Translations under genes and position numbers: made by a program
Shown here: piece after piece, positions 12,001 through 21,300 of the stretch
How positions within the stretch are numbered: position 1 is the first letter of the stretch
Layout of the letters: every line of letters starts with the position of its first letter
Assembly (NCBI GenBank): GCA_958450365.1
Contig: CAUEEP010000926.1
Span: 1,908,501-1,972,500 of the forward strand
DNA from: Mesorhabditis belari
Taxonomy: Eukaryota > Nematoda > Chromadorea > Rhabditida > Rhabditidae
Direction of reading: 5' to 3'
Length of the DNA stretch: 64,000 nt
The notes under the pieces: generated by a model
The model's input: the letters and a program-made list of their open reading frames with translations, nothing else
Databases searched by the model: none
Told to the model about the DNA's origin: nothing

Positions 12001-12762
12001 TTGATGAAATTTGAAAAGAATCTTGATCATTTGAAAACAATTTTGATCATTTGAAAGTCTCACCTCATTTTGTGTGCCGTTCTTTTCAAGCGTACACGAA
12101 GTAAACGCTGAGTCGAGTTCCACCTCCAGTAACTCCAGCTGAAATCGGAAATCACTTTTAAAAAAAAACTACAAAAATTTAAAGCTACCCGTTTATAGTC
12201 GGCTTTCAGCTTCTCGTGGCACTCGTGCGGATCATTTAGTTGGGGTAACCAAAAGGGTCTGTAAGGCATTGCAATACCGTAGTAATTCGAATAAAAGCAA
12301 ATGTGCTTCAATTTTTCAATATCCCAAAATCGGCTGACCAGAAAGTTTTAGCTTTAGATCTCTCTATAGAGGGTCTAAAGTCAAGTTTTCGAAAGATTTC
12401 AAGGAATGTTGTTGTTGTTGCTGTTTTTGTTGTTGCTGTTTTTGTTGTTGCTTCTATTAGAATCAATCTATTAGAACCTTTTGTTGTTGCTTCTATTAGA
12501 ATCAATCTATTAGAACCTTTTGTTGTTGCTTCTATTAGAATCAATACGCTACGTACGTCAATTCTTTTGGATACTTGTGCCGCGTATGCACGCCATTTTT
12601 GTTTAATATTTAATATGAGTTAAAGTATCGAAAATAAGAATTGCAAGTACCGTAAATTGTCTTGCTATAGTTTAATGTAGATTTTAAAGTCACCTCTTCC
12701 GTGAGTTCCCTAAACAGAGTCGTTCCTCCAACCGCGCCACCGCCACACATTCCGTGTACAGG
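83..12762 (-). CDS. Secreted proteoglycan-like core protein, 28 exons, both ends missing
   Basis: Exons, all phase-compatible: 12694-12762, 12189-12258, 12064-12138, 11320-11471, 9306-9393, 8196-8317, 7504-7583, 7331-7413, 7159-7291, 6968-7089, 5502-6029, 5191-5242, 4354-4446, 4107-4219, 3968-4031, 3811-3884, 3632-3710, 3484-3586, 2772-2830, 2653-2730, 2553-2614, 2411-2509, 2121-2177, 1533-1624, 947-1061, 785-895, 682-743, 83-161. About 971 codons are visible. The N-terminal part is a Cys-rich domain (ECVAV..., [15 protein letters not shown]). A long Thr/Glu/Asp-rich stretch with NxT/S sites follows (exon 5502-6029 alone is 176 codons). Around 2772-3586 it has repeated glycosaminoglycan-type sites ([17 protein letters not shown]). 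The C-terminal exons repeat the Cys pattern ([16 protein letters not shown]). No start codon or signal peptide exon was found above 12,762, and the last exon ends at a donor. The overall design recalls nematode chondroitin proteoglycan cores such as CPG-4, but I did not recognise a specific orthologue. Confidence 0.72.
277..693. repeat. 72-bp direct repeat flanking a foldback element
   Basis: A stretch starting AGCTATATAG and ending CTGTCAAAATGT occurs at 277-348 and again at 621-693, with a foldback element (386-619) between them. The right copy contains the 3' end and splice donor of proteoglycan exon 682-743. The left copy therefore duplicates a few exon bases and that donor. Confidence 0.8.
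386..619. mobile_element. Foldback MITE, copy 1
   Basis: Long terminal inverted repeats begin CAGTACCGGACAATGAAATA and run about 80 bp inward, so almost the whole 234 bp folds on itself. A TA dinucleotide flanks each side (384-385, 620-621), as expected for Tc1/mariner-mobilised MITEs. It has no coding capacity. Two further copies lie at 16,391 and 16,929. Confidence 0.85.
1374..1473. repeat. Short foldback element with TTACCGTATTCTCTC ends
   Basis: A 100-bp inverted repeat whose arms of about 27-30 bp begin TTACCGTATTCTCTCTAATA and end in its complement, inside an intron of the proteoglycan-like gene. It is probably a tiny non-autonomous DNA element. No coding content. Confidence 0.75.
1662..1783 (+). 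repeat. tRNA-derived SINE-like element with hairpin tail
   Basis: An A-box-like TAGCTCAGCGATAG (1667-1680) and a B-box-like GGTCGAGAGTTCAAT (from 1703) are spaced as in a tRNA. They are followed by a perfect inverted repeat at 1719-1780 (arms AGTAAAGAAATGAATGGCAA). No cloverleaf closes properly, so this is a tRNA relic or SINE head rather than a working tRNA. Confidence 0.5.
1882..2030 (+). repeat. 19-bp tandem repeat followed by a tRNA-like 3' half
   Basis: Four full copies and a partial copy of GCTCTGCTCAGTACGCTCG occupy 1882-1964. A B-box-like GGTCGAGGGTTCAATTCCCC follows, then a tail TTGCTATTCATTTCTTTAC that matches the tail of the neighbouring element at 1761-1779. It looks like a second member of the same SINE-like family with an expanded repeat where the 5' half should be. 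Confidence 0.6.
2900..2995 (-). repeat. tRNA-like pseudogene
   Basis: On the minus strand an A-box (TAGCTCAGTGGTGGAGC) and a B-box-like GGGACTCGATCCC are spaced as in a tRNA. The acceptor stem pairs only over about 4 bp. It lies in an intron of the minus-strand gene, so I call it a tRNA-derived relic. Confidence 0.45.
3232..3345 (+). repeat. tRNA-derived SINE-like element
   Basis: A-box TAGCTCAGTGGTTAGAG (3240-3256) and B-box GGTCGAGGGTTCAATCCC (3280-3297) are followed by an A/T-rich tail containing TTCCTTCACTTCTTTA, resembling the tails at 1761 and 2009. A complete tRNA fold is not evident. Confidence 0.5.
4496..4852 (+). CDS. Small secreted acidic peptide, two exons, nested antisense
   Basis: Exon 1 is 4496-4533 (ATG, donor GTAAGT); exon 2 is 4729-4852 (acceptor GCTTTTCAG, stop TAA). 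Together they give a 53-aa protein. The first ~30 residues are hydrophobic with one Lys ([15 protein letters not shown]...), a plausible signal peptide. The tail is acidic and aromatic ([16 protein letters not shown]). It lies on the opposite strand inside the 744-nt intron (4447-5190) of the proteoglycan-like gene. The antisense frame over exon 2 is also open but lacks a convincing acceptor. No family recognised. The call rests only on splice signals and composition. Confidence 0.4.
4936..5088. repeat. 17-bp tandem repeat, nine units
   Basis: Nine units of AGGTCGCTATATTCGCC in perfect register; only the last differs, at its final base. It sits in the intron between exons 5191-5242 and 4354-4446 of the proteoglycan-like gene. 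Seventeen bp is not a multiple of three, so all three frames stay open and give artefactual ORFs. Confidence 0.97.
6125..6278 (-). ncRNA. U1 spliceosomal RNA
   Basis: Read on the minus strand the RNA begins AAACTTACCTGGCTGGCGGG, the invariant U1 5' end that pairs with 5' splice sites (CTTACCTG). It continues with U1-like stem sequences (GTGATCA, CCATGGTGAG, CATTGCACTTTTG, GACCTGTGTGGCAG). An Sm-type AAATTTTTG (about 6144-6152) is followed by a G/C 3' stem. It is about 154 nt, close to the usual ~164 nt. It lies in the same orientation inside an intron of the proteoglycan-like gene, with about 115 bp of upstream sequence shared with the decayed copy at 6655, probably the snRNA promoter. Confidence 0.93.
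6655..6774 (-). pseudogene. Degenerate U1 snRNA copy
   Basis: A direct duplicate of the U1 locus about 500 bp upstream keeps recognisable blocks (TTTCTCGTGATCATCAGACG, TTTTGACTGTGTTG). It has many one-base losses. Its 5' end reads AACTTCCTGG instead of AACTTACCTGG, which destroys the splice-site recognition sequence. The Sm site and 3' stem are missing. The upstream flank at about 6790-6870 is also duplicated. Confidence 0.85.
7766..7924. repeat. Interstitial telomeric repeats (GCCTAA)n
   Basis: At 7880-7924 there are about seven consecutive GCCTAA units, with degenerate units nearby (7770-7786). GCCTAA is the complement of the nematode telomere unit TTAGGC. The array sits in the intron between proteoglycan exons 8196-8317 and 7504-7583. 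Confidence 0.9.
8657..8806 (+). repeat. Dispersed repeat, copy 1 (also at 10,041)
   Basis: About 150 bp beginning TTTTTTCCGGGATTTTTAG, including GTCGATTGGTATACAAATAG, matches 10,041-10,195 at roughly 90% by eye. No terminal repeats or coding content were seen. Both copies lie in the stretch between proteoglycan exons. Confidence 0.75.
8944..9087. repeat. Tandem GTCTAGAC array bounded by an inverted CTACGGTA motif
   Basis: More than ten units of (G/C)TCTAGACAA or (G/C)TCTAGACGA sit between TTACCGTAGTCTAGAC on the left and GTCTAGAAAACTACGGTA on the right. The unit is a palindrome, so the array can fold into many alternative hairpins. Confidence 0.85.
10041..10195 (+). repeat. Dispersed repeat, copy 2
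   Basis: Second copy of the 8657-8806 repeat with small indels (an extra CGGAG near 10,160). A 116-codon open frame crosses it, but the reading frame is not conserved in the first copy, so I do not call a gene. Confidence 0.72.
11652..11994. repeat. Duplicated ~65-bp block with complementary ends
   Basis: The block containing AACTAGCATTCCCCAACTTG occurs at 11,652-11,720 and 11,912-11,994. Each copy starts with CTCTTTT and ends with AAAAAGAG, so each can fold. The 190 bp between them is A/T-rich with nothing recognised. Confidence 0.65.
12411..12545. repeat. TTGTTGTTGC microsatellite and ~39-bp tandem repeat
   Basis: A TTGTTGTTGCTGTTT tract passes into nearly three copies of a 39-bp unit containing TTCTATTAGAATCAATCTAT. 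It lies in the intron between the first two visible proteoglycan exons. Both strands are open across it because of the repeat periodicity. Confidence 0.85.
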
Positions 12763-14395
12763 CTACAGTACTCAGCCTAGTAATAGGTATATAATAGAAT
12801 TTTAACAAATACACTACTATGCTAATTTATTGTCTCTTTTTAATTTGATTAGGTTTATAGCGGGTTTCTAAAGAGGGCAACGGAATTAGCCGAGAGGAAC
12901 ACTACAGTAGGCATGGGAAAATTCCAAACCCAAACCTAATTCCACCTTCGTTTTCTCAGCCGTCTCTTGGCCGATTGTTCTGAAATTTTGTCGACAAGCA
13001 GAGAATGTCAATTCCTATTTGTAAACAAAATTTCAGAGTAATCGGACAAGAGACGACTGAGAAAAGGAAGGTGAGATTAGGTTCGGCTTCGAATTTTTGC
13101 CCATGTCTACACTACCAGCAAGTAGGGCTTGTAAAATTTCGACAATATCTCAATATTTCGACAAGCTCACCTCAACTTGTATCACTCCAATGAAAAGCAG
13201 CAAAAATGGGCCCAACCTTGTGGGCATCCTTTTTTGTGGACTGTTTTTTTCAATGGACACCTGAAAATTTCCCTTTTTTTTCCACAAAAATTGCGACTTG
13301 TTTCATTTCGGTTTTTCGAGAGAAAAAAGAAAAAAGAAAAAAACGGGATGAGTAAATTAGCGGAATGAAAGGGAAATTCCCCTTGTAATTCTCTGTTTTA
13401 TTTCGAGATTGGGCAAGAAAAAGTCTCCCCTGTTTTCTCCCGGAAAAAAGAACTCGAGAACTCGATTGGAAAAAAGAGAAATGGGTAACAGAAAGGAAAG
13501 AATATTGGAAATACGAGAATAAATAGTAATGCAAAAGTTGGATCTTTTCATTGTCACAGTTGAACAGAAAACAAAATCGACTTTGAATTAGAATTCTTAT
13601 GAGTTAAACGAGTCTCAAGCTCAAGCTCAAACTCAACAAGTCTTTCAGAGTTCAGGAACAGCTATGGGTATTCCTAGTACTCGAGAACTCGATTGAAAAG
13701 GAGGGGAAAGAGGGGAAATGGGGGGAGCTTGTCAAAGTTGGATACTTTTTTCAAGTTAAACAATTCAAAAACAATTCGAAATTTACTAATTCACAGATTG
13801 AACTAGAGTCTAGAGCGCAAAATCGATTTAGAGTTCGAATTCTTGAGTTGAGTTAAACGAGTCTCAAGCTCAAGCTCAGAGCTCAACGAGTCTTTCAGAG
13901 TTTAGGAACAGCTATTGGTATTCCTAATACGCTAATAGCTATTGGTATTCTCGAATTCGAGTTAAACGAGTCTCAAGCTCAAACTCAACGAGTCTTTCAG
14001 AGTTCAGGAACAGATCTGAACAGATAGTTCAGGAACAGGTATTCCTAACACGAAAAAGGACAATATCGATTTCTAATAGCTTTAAAATGAAAAATGAACA
14101 ACACTGAAAAAAAAGCAACAAGAGAAAAACTTTCATCTAAAGCTGATGGGCAAAAAAAAGGAAAATCGTTTTTTCATTTGACACGAGGTGAATGTGAAAT
14201 TGCGAGAAACGCCCCAAAGAGAACGAAAGAACGAAACGAAGAAGAAAGACACCGAATTTTAACAATCTCAACACCTGAGGTTTACCATTAAGTTTGGGAA
14301 AAAATGGGGAGGGGATTCTTTCCGAGATTTTTCCAACCCTCCTCCCACAACTTTCACTTCAAAAACGGAAATCATTTTCAATAAGTTATTAAACA

Positions 14396-15026
14396 ATCTC
14401 CATCCAAGTCAATGGAGGATCAGCTCTTTTCTGAAAAAGGTCGACATTGCTTTGTTGAGCCTCGAGCGGTTGAAAAAGAAACAATTTCAGTATTAGCAGA
14501 GTTTCGAACTAAATCAAAATGCTGTCTTATGTCTTATGAACTTTTTGACGATCTTGTAAAAACAAATTGGAGTCAGGAATCGAACCAGAAACGCAAAGCT
14601 TTGAAAACTCGCACTCTCCCCCGCTCCGCCATTCAGTCATTCATTCAAAAATCAAGTATTCTATTGGCTCAAAAACGATTTAGTGTAGAGCCGCTCAGTC
14701 CCATGTAGGGCAATGTGACACGCCATATCTTCGCATCTCAATCTAACCCAATACCTCGCCGGCTTCCAGAAAAAAACCTTTTGATTTCTAAAGGAAAGAT
14801 GGACATAAATTCTCATAGACATCAAATGATTCTAAATGAAGAATTGTAGGGGTCATAGCTGAAAAGAGAAAGGAGAAAGGCTCTCGAGAAGGGGGAAAGG
14901 GGAATCTCCATCCAAGTCAATGGAGGATCAGCTCTTTTCAGAAAAAGGTCGACATTGCTTTGTTGAGCCTCGAGCGGTTGAAAAAGAAACAATTTCAGTA
15001 TTAGCAGAGTTTCGAACTAAATCGAC
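14396..15026. repeat. Duplicated ~120-bp block
   Basis: The block beginning AATCTCCATCCAAGTCAATG and ending GTTTCGAACTAAATC occurs at 14,396-14,517 and 14,905-15,023 with almost no differences, in the same orientation. Confidence 0.85.
14567..14640 (-). repeat. tRNA-like relic
   Basis: On the minus strand a TGGCGGAGCGGGG A-box-like sequence and a perfect B-box GGTTCGATTCC are spaced as in a tRNA with a variable arm. Stem pairing is poor. It adjoins the duplicated block and may be a SINE head. Confidence 0.4.
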
Positions 15027-15323
15027 TCCTCTCGACCTCGAGGGTGAGTGAAAAGAGTACAGGGTTCTAAAAATTTCAAACAAATAAGCAATTGCTGAAC
15101 ATTGAAATACAATGCATTTTATTGAACTTGGCAAATTAATGGTTTTTAAGGTTAAAATCTAATTACTGGCTTGTTGATAAGATGCTGTTTTGAGCTTTCA
15201 TTCTTTTAACAAAATCCTATTCTCAAATGAGTCACAGATAAAGCAGTTATCGTACCAAATACCAGCATTTTAACCTTAAGTTTCCAAGAAAAGAAAGCGT
15301 TTACAAAAACATAAAAAAGCTGA

Positions 15324-15396
15324 ACTCAAAGTTATCAAGGAGCAGGCCCTAGGGTCCTCTAGGGTCCCTAGGGCCTGATCCTTGATAACTTTGAGT
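15324..15396. repeat. Near-perfect hairpin, ~31-bp arms
   Basis: The arms ACTCAAAGTTATCAAGGA(G)CAGGCCCTAGGG and their complement are separated by about 12 bp. Only one position is mismatched. No coding context. It could be a foldback element. Confidence 0.88.
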
Positions 15397-16390
15397 GATG
15401 AGTAAGATCAGACGCCAGGGGAAGGTTTGGCATCTGATTTGCTCTAGTAGATCGAATCTGAGCAGATCAAATGCCCAGCAAACCTAGAAACTTTGTGAGG
15501 CAGGCTAGAAGCCAAGCCAGGCCAGGTCACGCTTTGCTCAGAAAAAAACTACCTTTAAAACAACCGTAAAAGTGAGAGTCTTTCCATCGTCTTCAATATA
15601 AATCATTCATTCATTCAATCATTAAAAATCAGTTAGAAATCAGTTAGAAATCGATCACTCAATATTATTATAAATTTAGCGTTATTTTTCTGGCAAGCTA
15701 TTCAACACTTTTGAATAAATCTTCATTTCTTTTCAGGTGTTTTCAAGGCCGATTCTTCATACAGCTGTAGTGCATAAGGTCCGTTTTCTCTGCAGATTGG
15801 TGTAATCGAAGGGCAAAGACCATAACGAAAGGGGATTAGCTGGGTGTTGTATAAAATGGTCGACCGACTCAAACTACATCGATTTTTGTACAATTTTTGT
15901 ACAACTCTTTCAGAAGAGACTCAATTGAGAAAAAATACCGAAATTCTACAGTATCCATCACTTTTTTCAAGTAAAATTTCCCAAAATCAAATTTCAAAAC
16001 GATAATCTTCCCCCAGAAAAAGTGAAAGTCGAAAAGAATTTGGTGGACTCGTTTTAATGAATAGCCGTTTTTTTGTGTGACTTTCTCTCAACAAAAAAAG
16101 ATTCCCGAAAAAAAAGGGGAACACTAGACGAAAAAAGAGGAGGATTTTTCTCAATTTTTCTCAATCTCACAAAAAGCACAAAAACAAAAACTCATAAAAA
16201 AGTTGAGGGATAACCGGGGAAAACCTCGTAAACAAACCACAATAAGAGAAAAAAAAACGTTATCAGTGAACGAATTGAGCGAGACAAAAGGAAATATATC
16301 CAAATTGAAGGGAAAGGATATCGAATGGGAAGCTGAGATGAAAAGGTTCACTTTCGATTTTCGAATTCGAGTAGGGATTTGCTTTAGGTA

Positions 16391-16621
16391 CAGTACTGGA
16401 CAATGAAATATCATATTTGAAAAACGATCATCACTTTCGCGCGTCTGTAACTCCCTTGTCTTTGAGTTTAAACTATTAGTGTTATACATTTTCTGAAAGC
16501 TCTTTTCAAGCTCTGCACAATGGCAATATTAATATTTAGAAATACGGTAAAGACAAGGGAGTTACAGACGCGCGAAAGTGACGATCTTTTTTCAAATGTG
16601 ATATTTCATTGTCCAGTAGTG
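16391..16621. mobile_element. Foldback MITE, copy 2
   Basis: A 231-bp element with CAGTACTGGACAATGAAATA termini flanked by TA. It is about 95% like copies 1 and 3 by eye. The preceding TTCGAGTAGGGATTTGCTTT also matches the left flank of copy 1, so some flanking DNA is shared. Confidence 0.88.
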
Positions 16622-16928
16622 TATGTTAGTATGTTAGGTAATCTCCTAGTGATCTGCTAAGAAACGGGTGAAGAAAACGATGATGAAATTGGGCTCAGTC
16701 TGGAATTTTCTATATCTAAATTATAGCAATTGACAGCAGTAACACTTTTAGCAGACTATTTAACTTCAATGAAAATCGAAGAAGATAGTTTTTCCTGTCA
16801 ATATTGTAGTCCTGTAGGTACTGCAAGTGTCGTAAAGTATTGTACTTTATGTACATATGTCTATACATAGGTTGGCAATAATGAAACCTTTCATAGTACT
16901 TTAATTATTTCATAGTACTTCATTTATA

Positions 16929-17159
16929 CAGTACTGGACAATGAAATATGATATTTGAAAAACGATCGTCACTTTCGCGCGTCTGTAACTCCCTTGTCTT
17001 TGAGTTTAAACTATTAGTGTTATACATTTTCTGAAAGCTCTTTTCAAGCTCTGCACAATGGCAATATTAATATTTAGAAATACGGTAAAGACAAGGGTGT
17101 TACAGACGCTCGAAAGTGACGATCGTTTTTCAAATATCATATTTCATTGTCCAGTAGTG
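16929..17159. mobile_element. Foldback MITE, copy 3
   Basis: A 231-bp element with the same inverted termini and flanking TA (16,927-16,928 and 17,160-17,161), only 307 bp from copy 2. Its left flank is unrelated to the other two, so this looks like an independent insertion. Confidence 0.88.
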
Positions 17160-18385
17160 TAATTCTTTATGGATTTTATGTTGAGTGCATTTTCAATTGT
17201 GTCTAAAGTATGGGTAATATCGATAAGCTACCGTAATCTTTCCATAATTTTATTATAATTCCATTCGCTTTACAGTTTGTCTCCTCATCGAGTGCGATCG
17301 TAATTAAGTAAATGCGAAGGAAAGATTTACGGTAGTTTAACAATTGTTCACTTTTTTAAAAAAACGCATTACTCTAAACACCAATTATAGTTATAACGAT
17401 TCAAACTATGAGATCACATATAAAATAAAGATTTCACGAAAGGTTGTTGAGAAAAAAAATGCTCGAAGGGGGGAAAGTGTTGTCTTCCTTTTTCGGCTTT
17501 TTTTTGAGATCTCGTAGCGAAACGAGGCCATTCCCCTATTTTCCCCTTTCCAAAAATCTCCTCCCGCCTTTTCTGCACCCATTTTATCTCCAATCTGTAT
17601 TTAGCATTCAAAATGGTTGAACTAGAATAGAAAAAAAACATTTCAATGACCAAGAAATGCATTTTGGAGGTTTTTGGATGAGTTGAGCGTCTGCAAAAAG
17701 AGAAATCTAGATCTAGATCTAGAAAGGAAAACTGGCAAAAAAAAAGCTATAATTTTGCATTTTTTAATGCAAATCGCCATCTAAACCATCTTATTCTTAA
17801 CTTTTCAAGATTTGAAGAGTTCAATCTCGATTTAGAAACATTTTGGCACAATTTGAAGCTCCGACGCCACAGTCTCCACTATTATGATCGATCTCGAGAA
17901 AAGTGCCTTTGCCGCAAATTGCCTTACAATGTTGTATTTGTTAAACCTAATTATCTTTTGAAACCCCAAAAATTCTTTATTAAGTATATACCAAGGCAAA
18001 ATGTAAATAAACCTAGATAAGTGAATGCTATAAAACACATCGAAAATGCAGTAACCTCCAATGTAAATCAAAAAAGAAATAATAAATGCAAAAGGTAAAA
18101 TCTAGCTCATGGTATCTAGAGGTTAGCGACTAATTTGTACTCGGAGAAAACAAGTTAAAGAGGAGTTAGTTAGCTTCAAAACTTCTATAGAAAAAAAATG
18201 AATTCACTATGCAAGGACTATGTGAGAAAAAGAGAATGGGACTAGAGTAGATATTAGTGTGAAGAGACTCAACTATAAGAAGATTGACTTGTTAATACTC
18301 ATCGATGATTGATGGAGAGCTGTGTCCCGACTAAAATAAAAGATGTTGCTTTAAAAAAAAATTTTTTAATTAGAAGGAAGAACAA

Positions 18386-21300
18386 TCAAAATCCAACCGT
18401 GTTTGGTGATCGAAGTCCAAAATCACAGCAGACTCTCGCAAAAACTTGATGAATTGCAGCTTTATCCTCCTTGCTAAAGAAAAATTGGATGAGCAAAAGG
18501 GACAATGTCTTTACGTGAGATATGGATCAGCAAAAACAGCAACCGACATGATTGTCGGATCTCGAGGAGCAGCCATTGCCATCTAAATTTATAGTTTCGT
18601 AACGCAACATGATAATTTAGTAATGAAATCAAGTTTTCTAATGTTAAAAACAACATTATTTCAAGGTAGCTTGACTATAAAGTCACGTTTCCAAAATACC
18701 CACTTGTTCTGGCTGCACTCGACATGCGACAAGTTGCTCTTTCGGTTTCTTTGTGTCAAAAAGTAGAACTTCTCCAGCTGGATGTCGTTTGCCATCAAGT
18801 CCTCTGTTCAAATTACGCAACTAGGTAAGAAAATTGAAAACGGCAAAAAATATGGGCTCACCAAAATCTCAAACTTTACGCCCGGCAGCTCCTCAGCTAG
18901 CGCTTCTTCGAGAGCACTTCGGATCACCCACTAAAAAGTACAATAGAATAAGTTAAGAAACTTTTTTTGGTTAGCATGCTATCAATCCATGTTAAGCAAT
19001 CGAAAGCAGAGTAGGACGCTATGCAAATTAGTAATGCTTTTGCAAAAAAAACGTTCAAAATTGCAAAAAAAATGGCAGAGGGTTTACTTTGAAAGATTCG
19101 CTGTGCAACTCGATTGATTCCTCAGCAATCCAAATCTAAACGAGAATATGTTCACCTAAACAAAATAATACTAGCAAGAATGGGAGTTTTTGAAGAGCAG
19201 TTTAAATAGACTTAATAGATAACTCGTGCAATGCCTTCACCACCATCGTGCAGCAAAAACGGAAAGTAAAAAATGCCACCAACCCGCGGTGTTTGTTGTG
19301 GAGAAAAATCTTCACTCTCGACAAGTTTTGGAATATCTCGCAAGTGGATTTTTTCGAGAATTTGACGAGCTTCCACCATCTCAGCGCTTGTCGATGGATG
19401 ATTCTCAATCTAGATAGTGATTAAAATAAGTTTTAAAAAAGCTAGCTTATTACCATTTGAATCACGGCATCGTCGGTCTTCAAAAAAGCGCTCATATCAT
19501 TGATCGTTTCACTCAGTTTGAATCTAAATTATAATTTGATTAGAAACTGCTCTCAAAAGTTTGCCTTTTCCCATCGCTTCCTGTAAAAGTGAGATGTTCA
19601 TCGGCCAGCAGAAGAGCGCGGATTACCCTAAATGAATAAGTATTGATGAAGATAACGAGTAGAGGGTCTAGTATTTGCAAATTTTTTGTAAGCTTGAAAG
19701 AGAACCTTTTCTCTTTCTTTTTCATTTTTTAGTTTCTTCAAAAAGTGTCTAGCTCTCAAAGGTCACGTAACATGCATGGTGTTTGTCACTCCTCAAACAA
19801 CAACAGCTGTCGCCCGAGGCACTTTGATTATTCGTAAACAATTATCCAGACATAAGCTAAACTCTCCCAACGGTCTTGTTATCCAAAACAAAAAATGATC
19901 CACCGCTCAATCAAGGGCTGTTGTTTACAAAATTCATCTTTTTCCGGGCTCGCTTTCTACACCAAAAGTGCACCTTTTTCGAGGCGGCCGTAACAAAACG
20001 CGGATTCCGAGGGTAATTATCCCTCTTTCGATCTGTCTATCCCTCTTTTCCCTTTTACATCCTTCGTCTCTCATAAACACATTGCTGAACTTTAAAATAT
20101 ACACAATTACCGAGAAAACCCCTCGACAAAACAAACTGTCCAACAATGGGCGGACCTAGTCGAAGCGTATAAAATGAGACTCAGAGATCAACAGGCAACC
20201 ACCAACCGATTCCTATTTCACTGATCACTCTACACTTCAATCTTCAACACAATGTCTCGAGTTTTGCTCGCAATCTTCCTCGTCGCCCTCATTGCCACCG
20301 AATATGTGGTAAGAGTTGCCGCTCAATGCGGTTAGATTTCGAAAAACTAGTATTGGATAAGTAGAAGATTCTGCATAAGTTTCAAGTTTAAACTATTTGT
20401 TCATTTGAAAAATACTTAAATGATAGGCTTTCGCAAAAGCAAATCTTAAACTGAAATTTCTAGCATGCCACCGAGGTTGGGGACAAGGCCAAGAGTGCCG
20501 CCGAAACAGCTGAGGGGAAATTCAACGAGGGCAAAGAAGCCGCTCACGAGGCCAAGGACACTCTCGGTGAGTTAACAAGAGTTTAATAACTACGTATAAT
20601 TAAAATGCAATCAACAAGCTTTAATAAAAAGAAAGTGCTATAGCTGAACGAATAAAGACCGGCTATGAGGAGGGCAAAGCCATGGCCTCGGGAGCCAAAG
20701 ATACAGTCGGTTAGTGAAAGCGTGCCAACTCGAATGAGCTAATAAAACTAACTGCTGCCGCAAATCATCGCTAACTTATAACTAATCCAATTTATCATAG
20801 TTTGGCTTCTAAAAGTGAATCCCTTTCACGATCAGCAACTTTTAGGCAAGAAGGTCGAAGACGCGGGTCAATCAATCCAAGACTGATTCGACTTTGCCAA
20901 CAATATGTACAGCTCCCATGCATAAAATTGGCTTTAATTTTTGAATAAAATATTCAATCAATTAACTTGAAAAAGAAAAACAATCAAAACTCACATTCTT
21001 TCAATTGCCCGACAAGTGTAGTGCTGGTAGACAACCCTGTGCATAAGTTGTCGAGAGTCACCAACGGATTGCAAGTTGTTGTGCACCTAGAACAGAAATC
21101 GTTTACGAACAGTAATTAAATTCAAAATTTCAATTTCCAAAAAAACAAACCTTCTTCGCATAGGCAATTCGTCTATACCCTTTCTTTTCATCCATCAAAA
21201 CACGCATGTTCGAGCGCAAACGACGAAGACTGGCCTAAATAGAAGGAAATTTTTTTTACATTTGCCGATTATCACACGTTGTTTTTAATAGAAAGAAACA

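Larger units (their letters stand above)
12763..18385. other. Repeat-rich intergenic region, no gene supported
   Basis: Between the first visible proteoglycan exon and the 3' end of the SAMHD1 gene I find no splice-consistent coding exons. It holds a CTCAAGCTCAA-type block repeated at about 13,603, 13,855 and 13,966, a duplicated 120-bp block (14,396 and 14,905), a tRNA-like relic, a hairpin (15,324-15,396) and two foldback MITEs. An upstream exon with the signal peptide of the proteoglycan-like gene may be here, but I could not identify it. Confidence 0.6.

Noticed and set aside
12308..12623. Repetitive frames on both strands ([11 protein letters not shown] / [12 protein letters not shown])
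   Set aside because: Both come from the 39-bp tandem repeat in an intron; length divisible by three keeps them open by chance.
20989..20995. End of the SAMHD1 gene at the TGA after IERM
   Set aside because: A perfect GTGAGT donor overlaps this point. The exon near 19,627 continues the family alignment, and the total then closes on whole codons.
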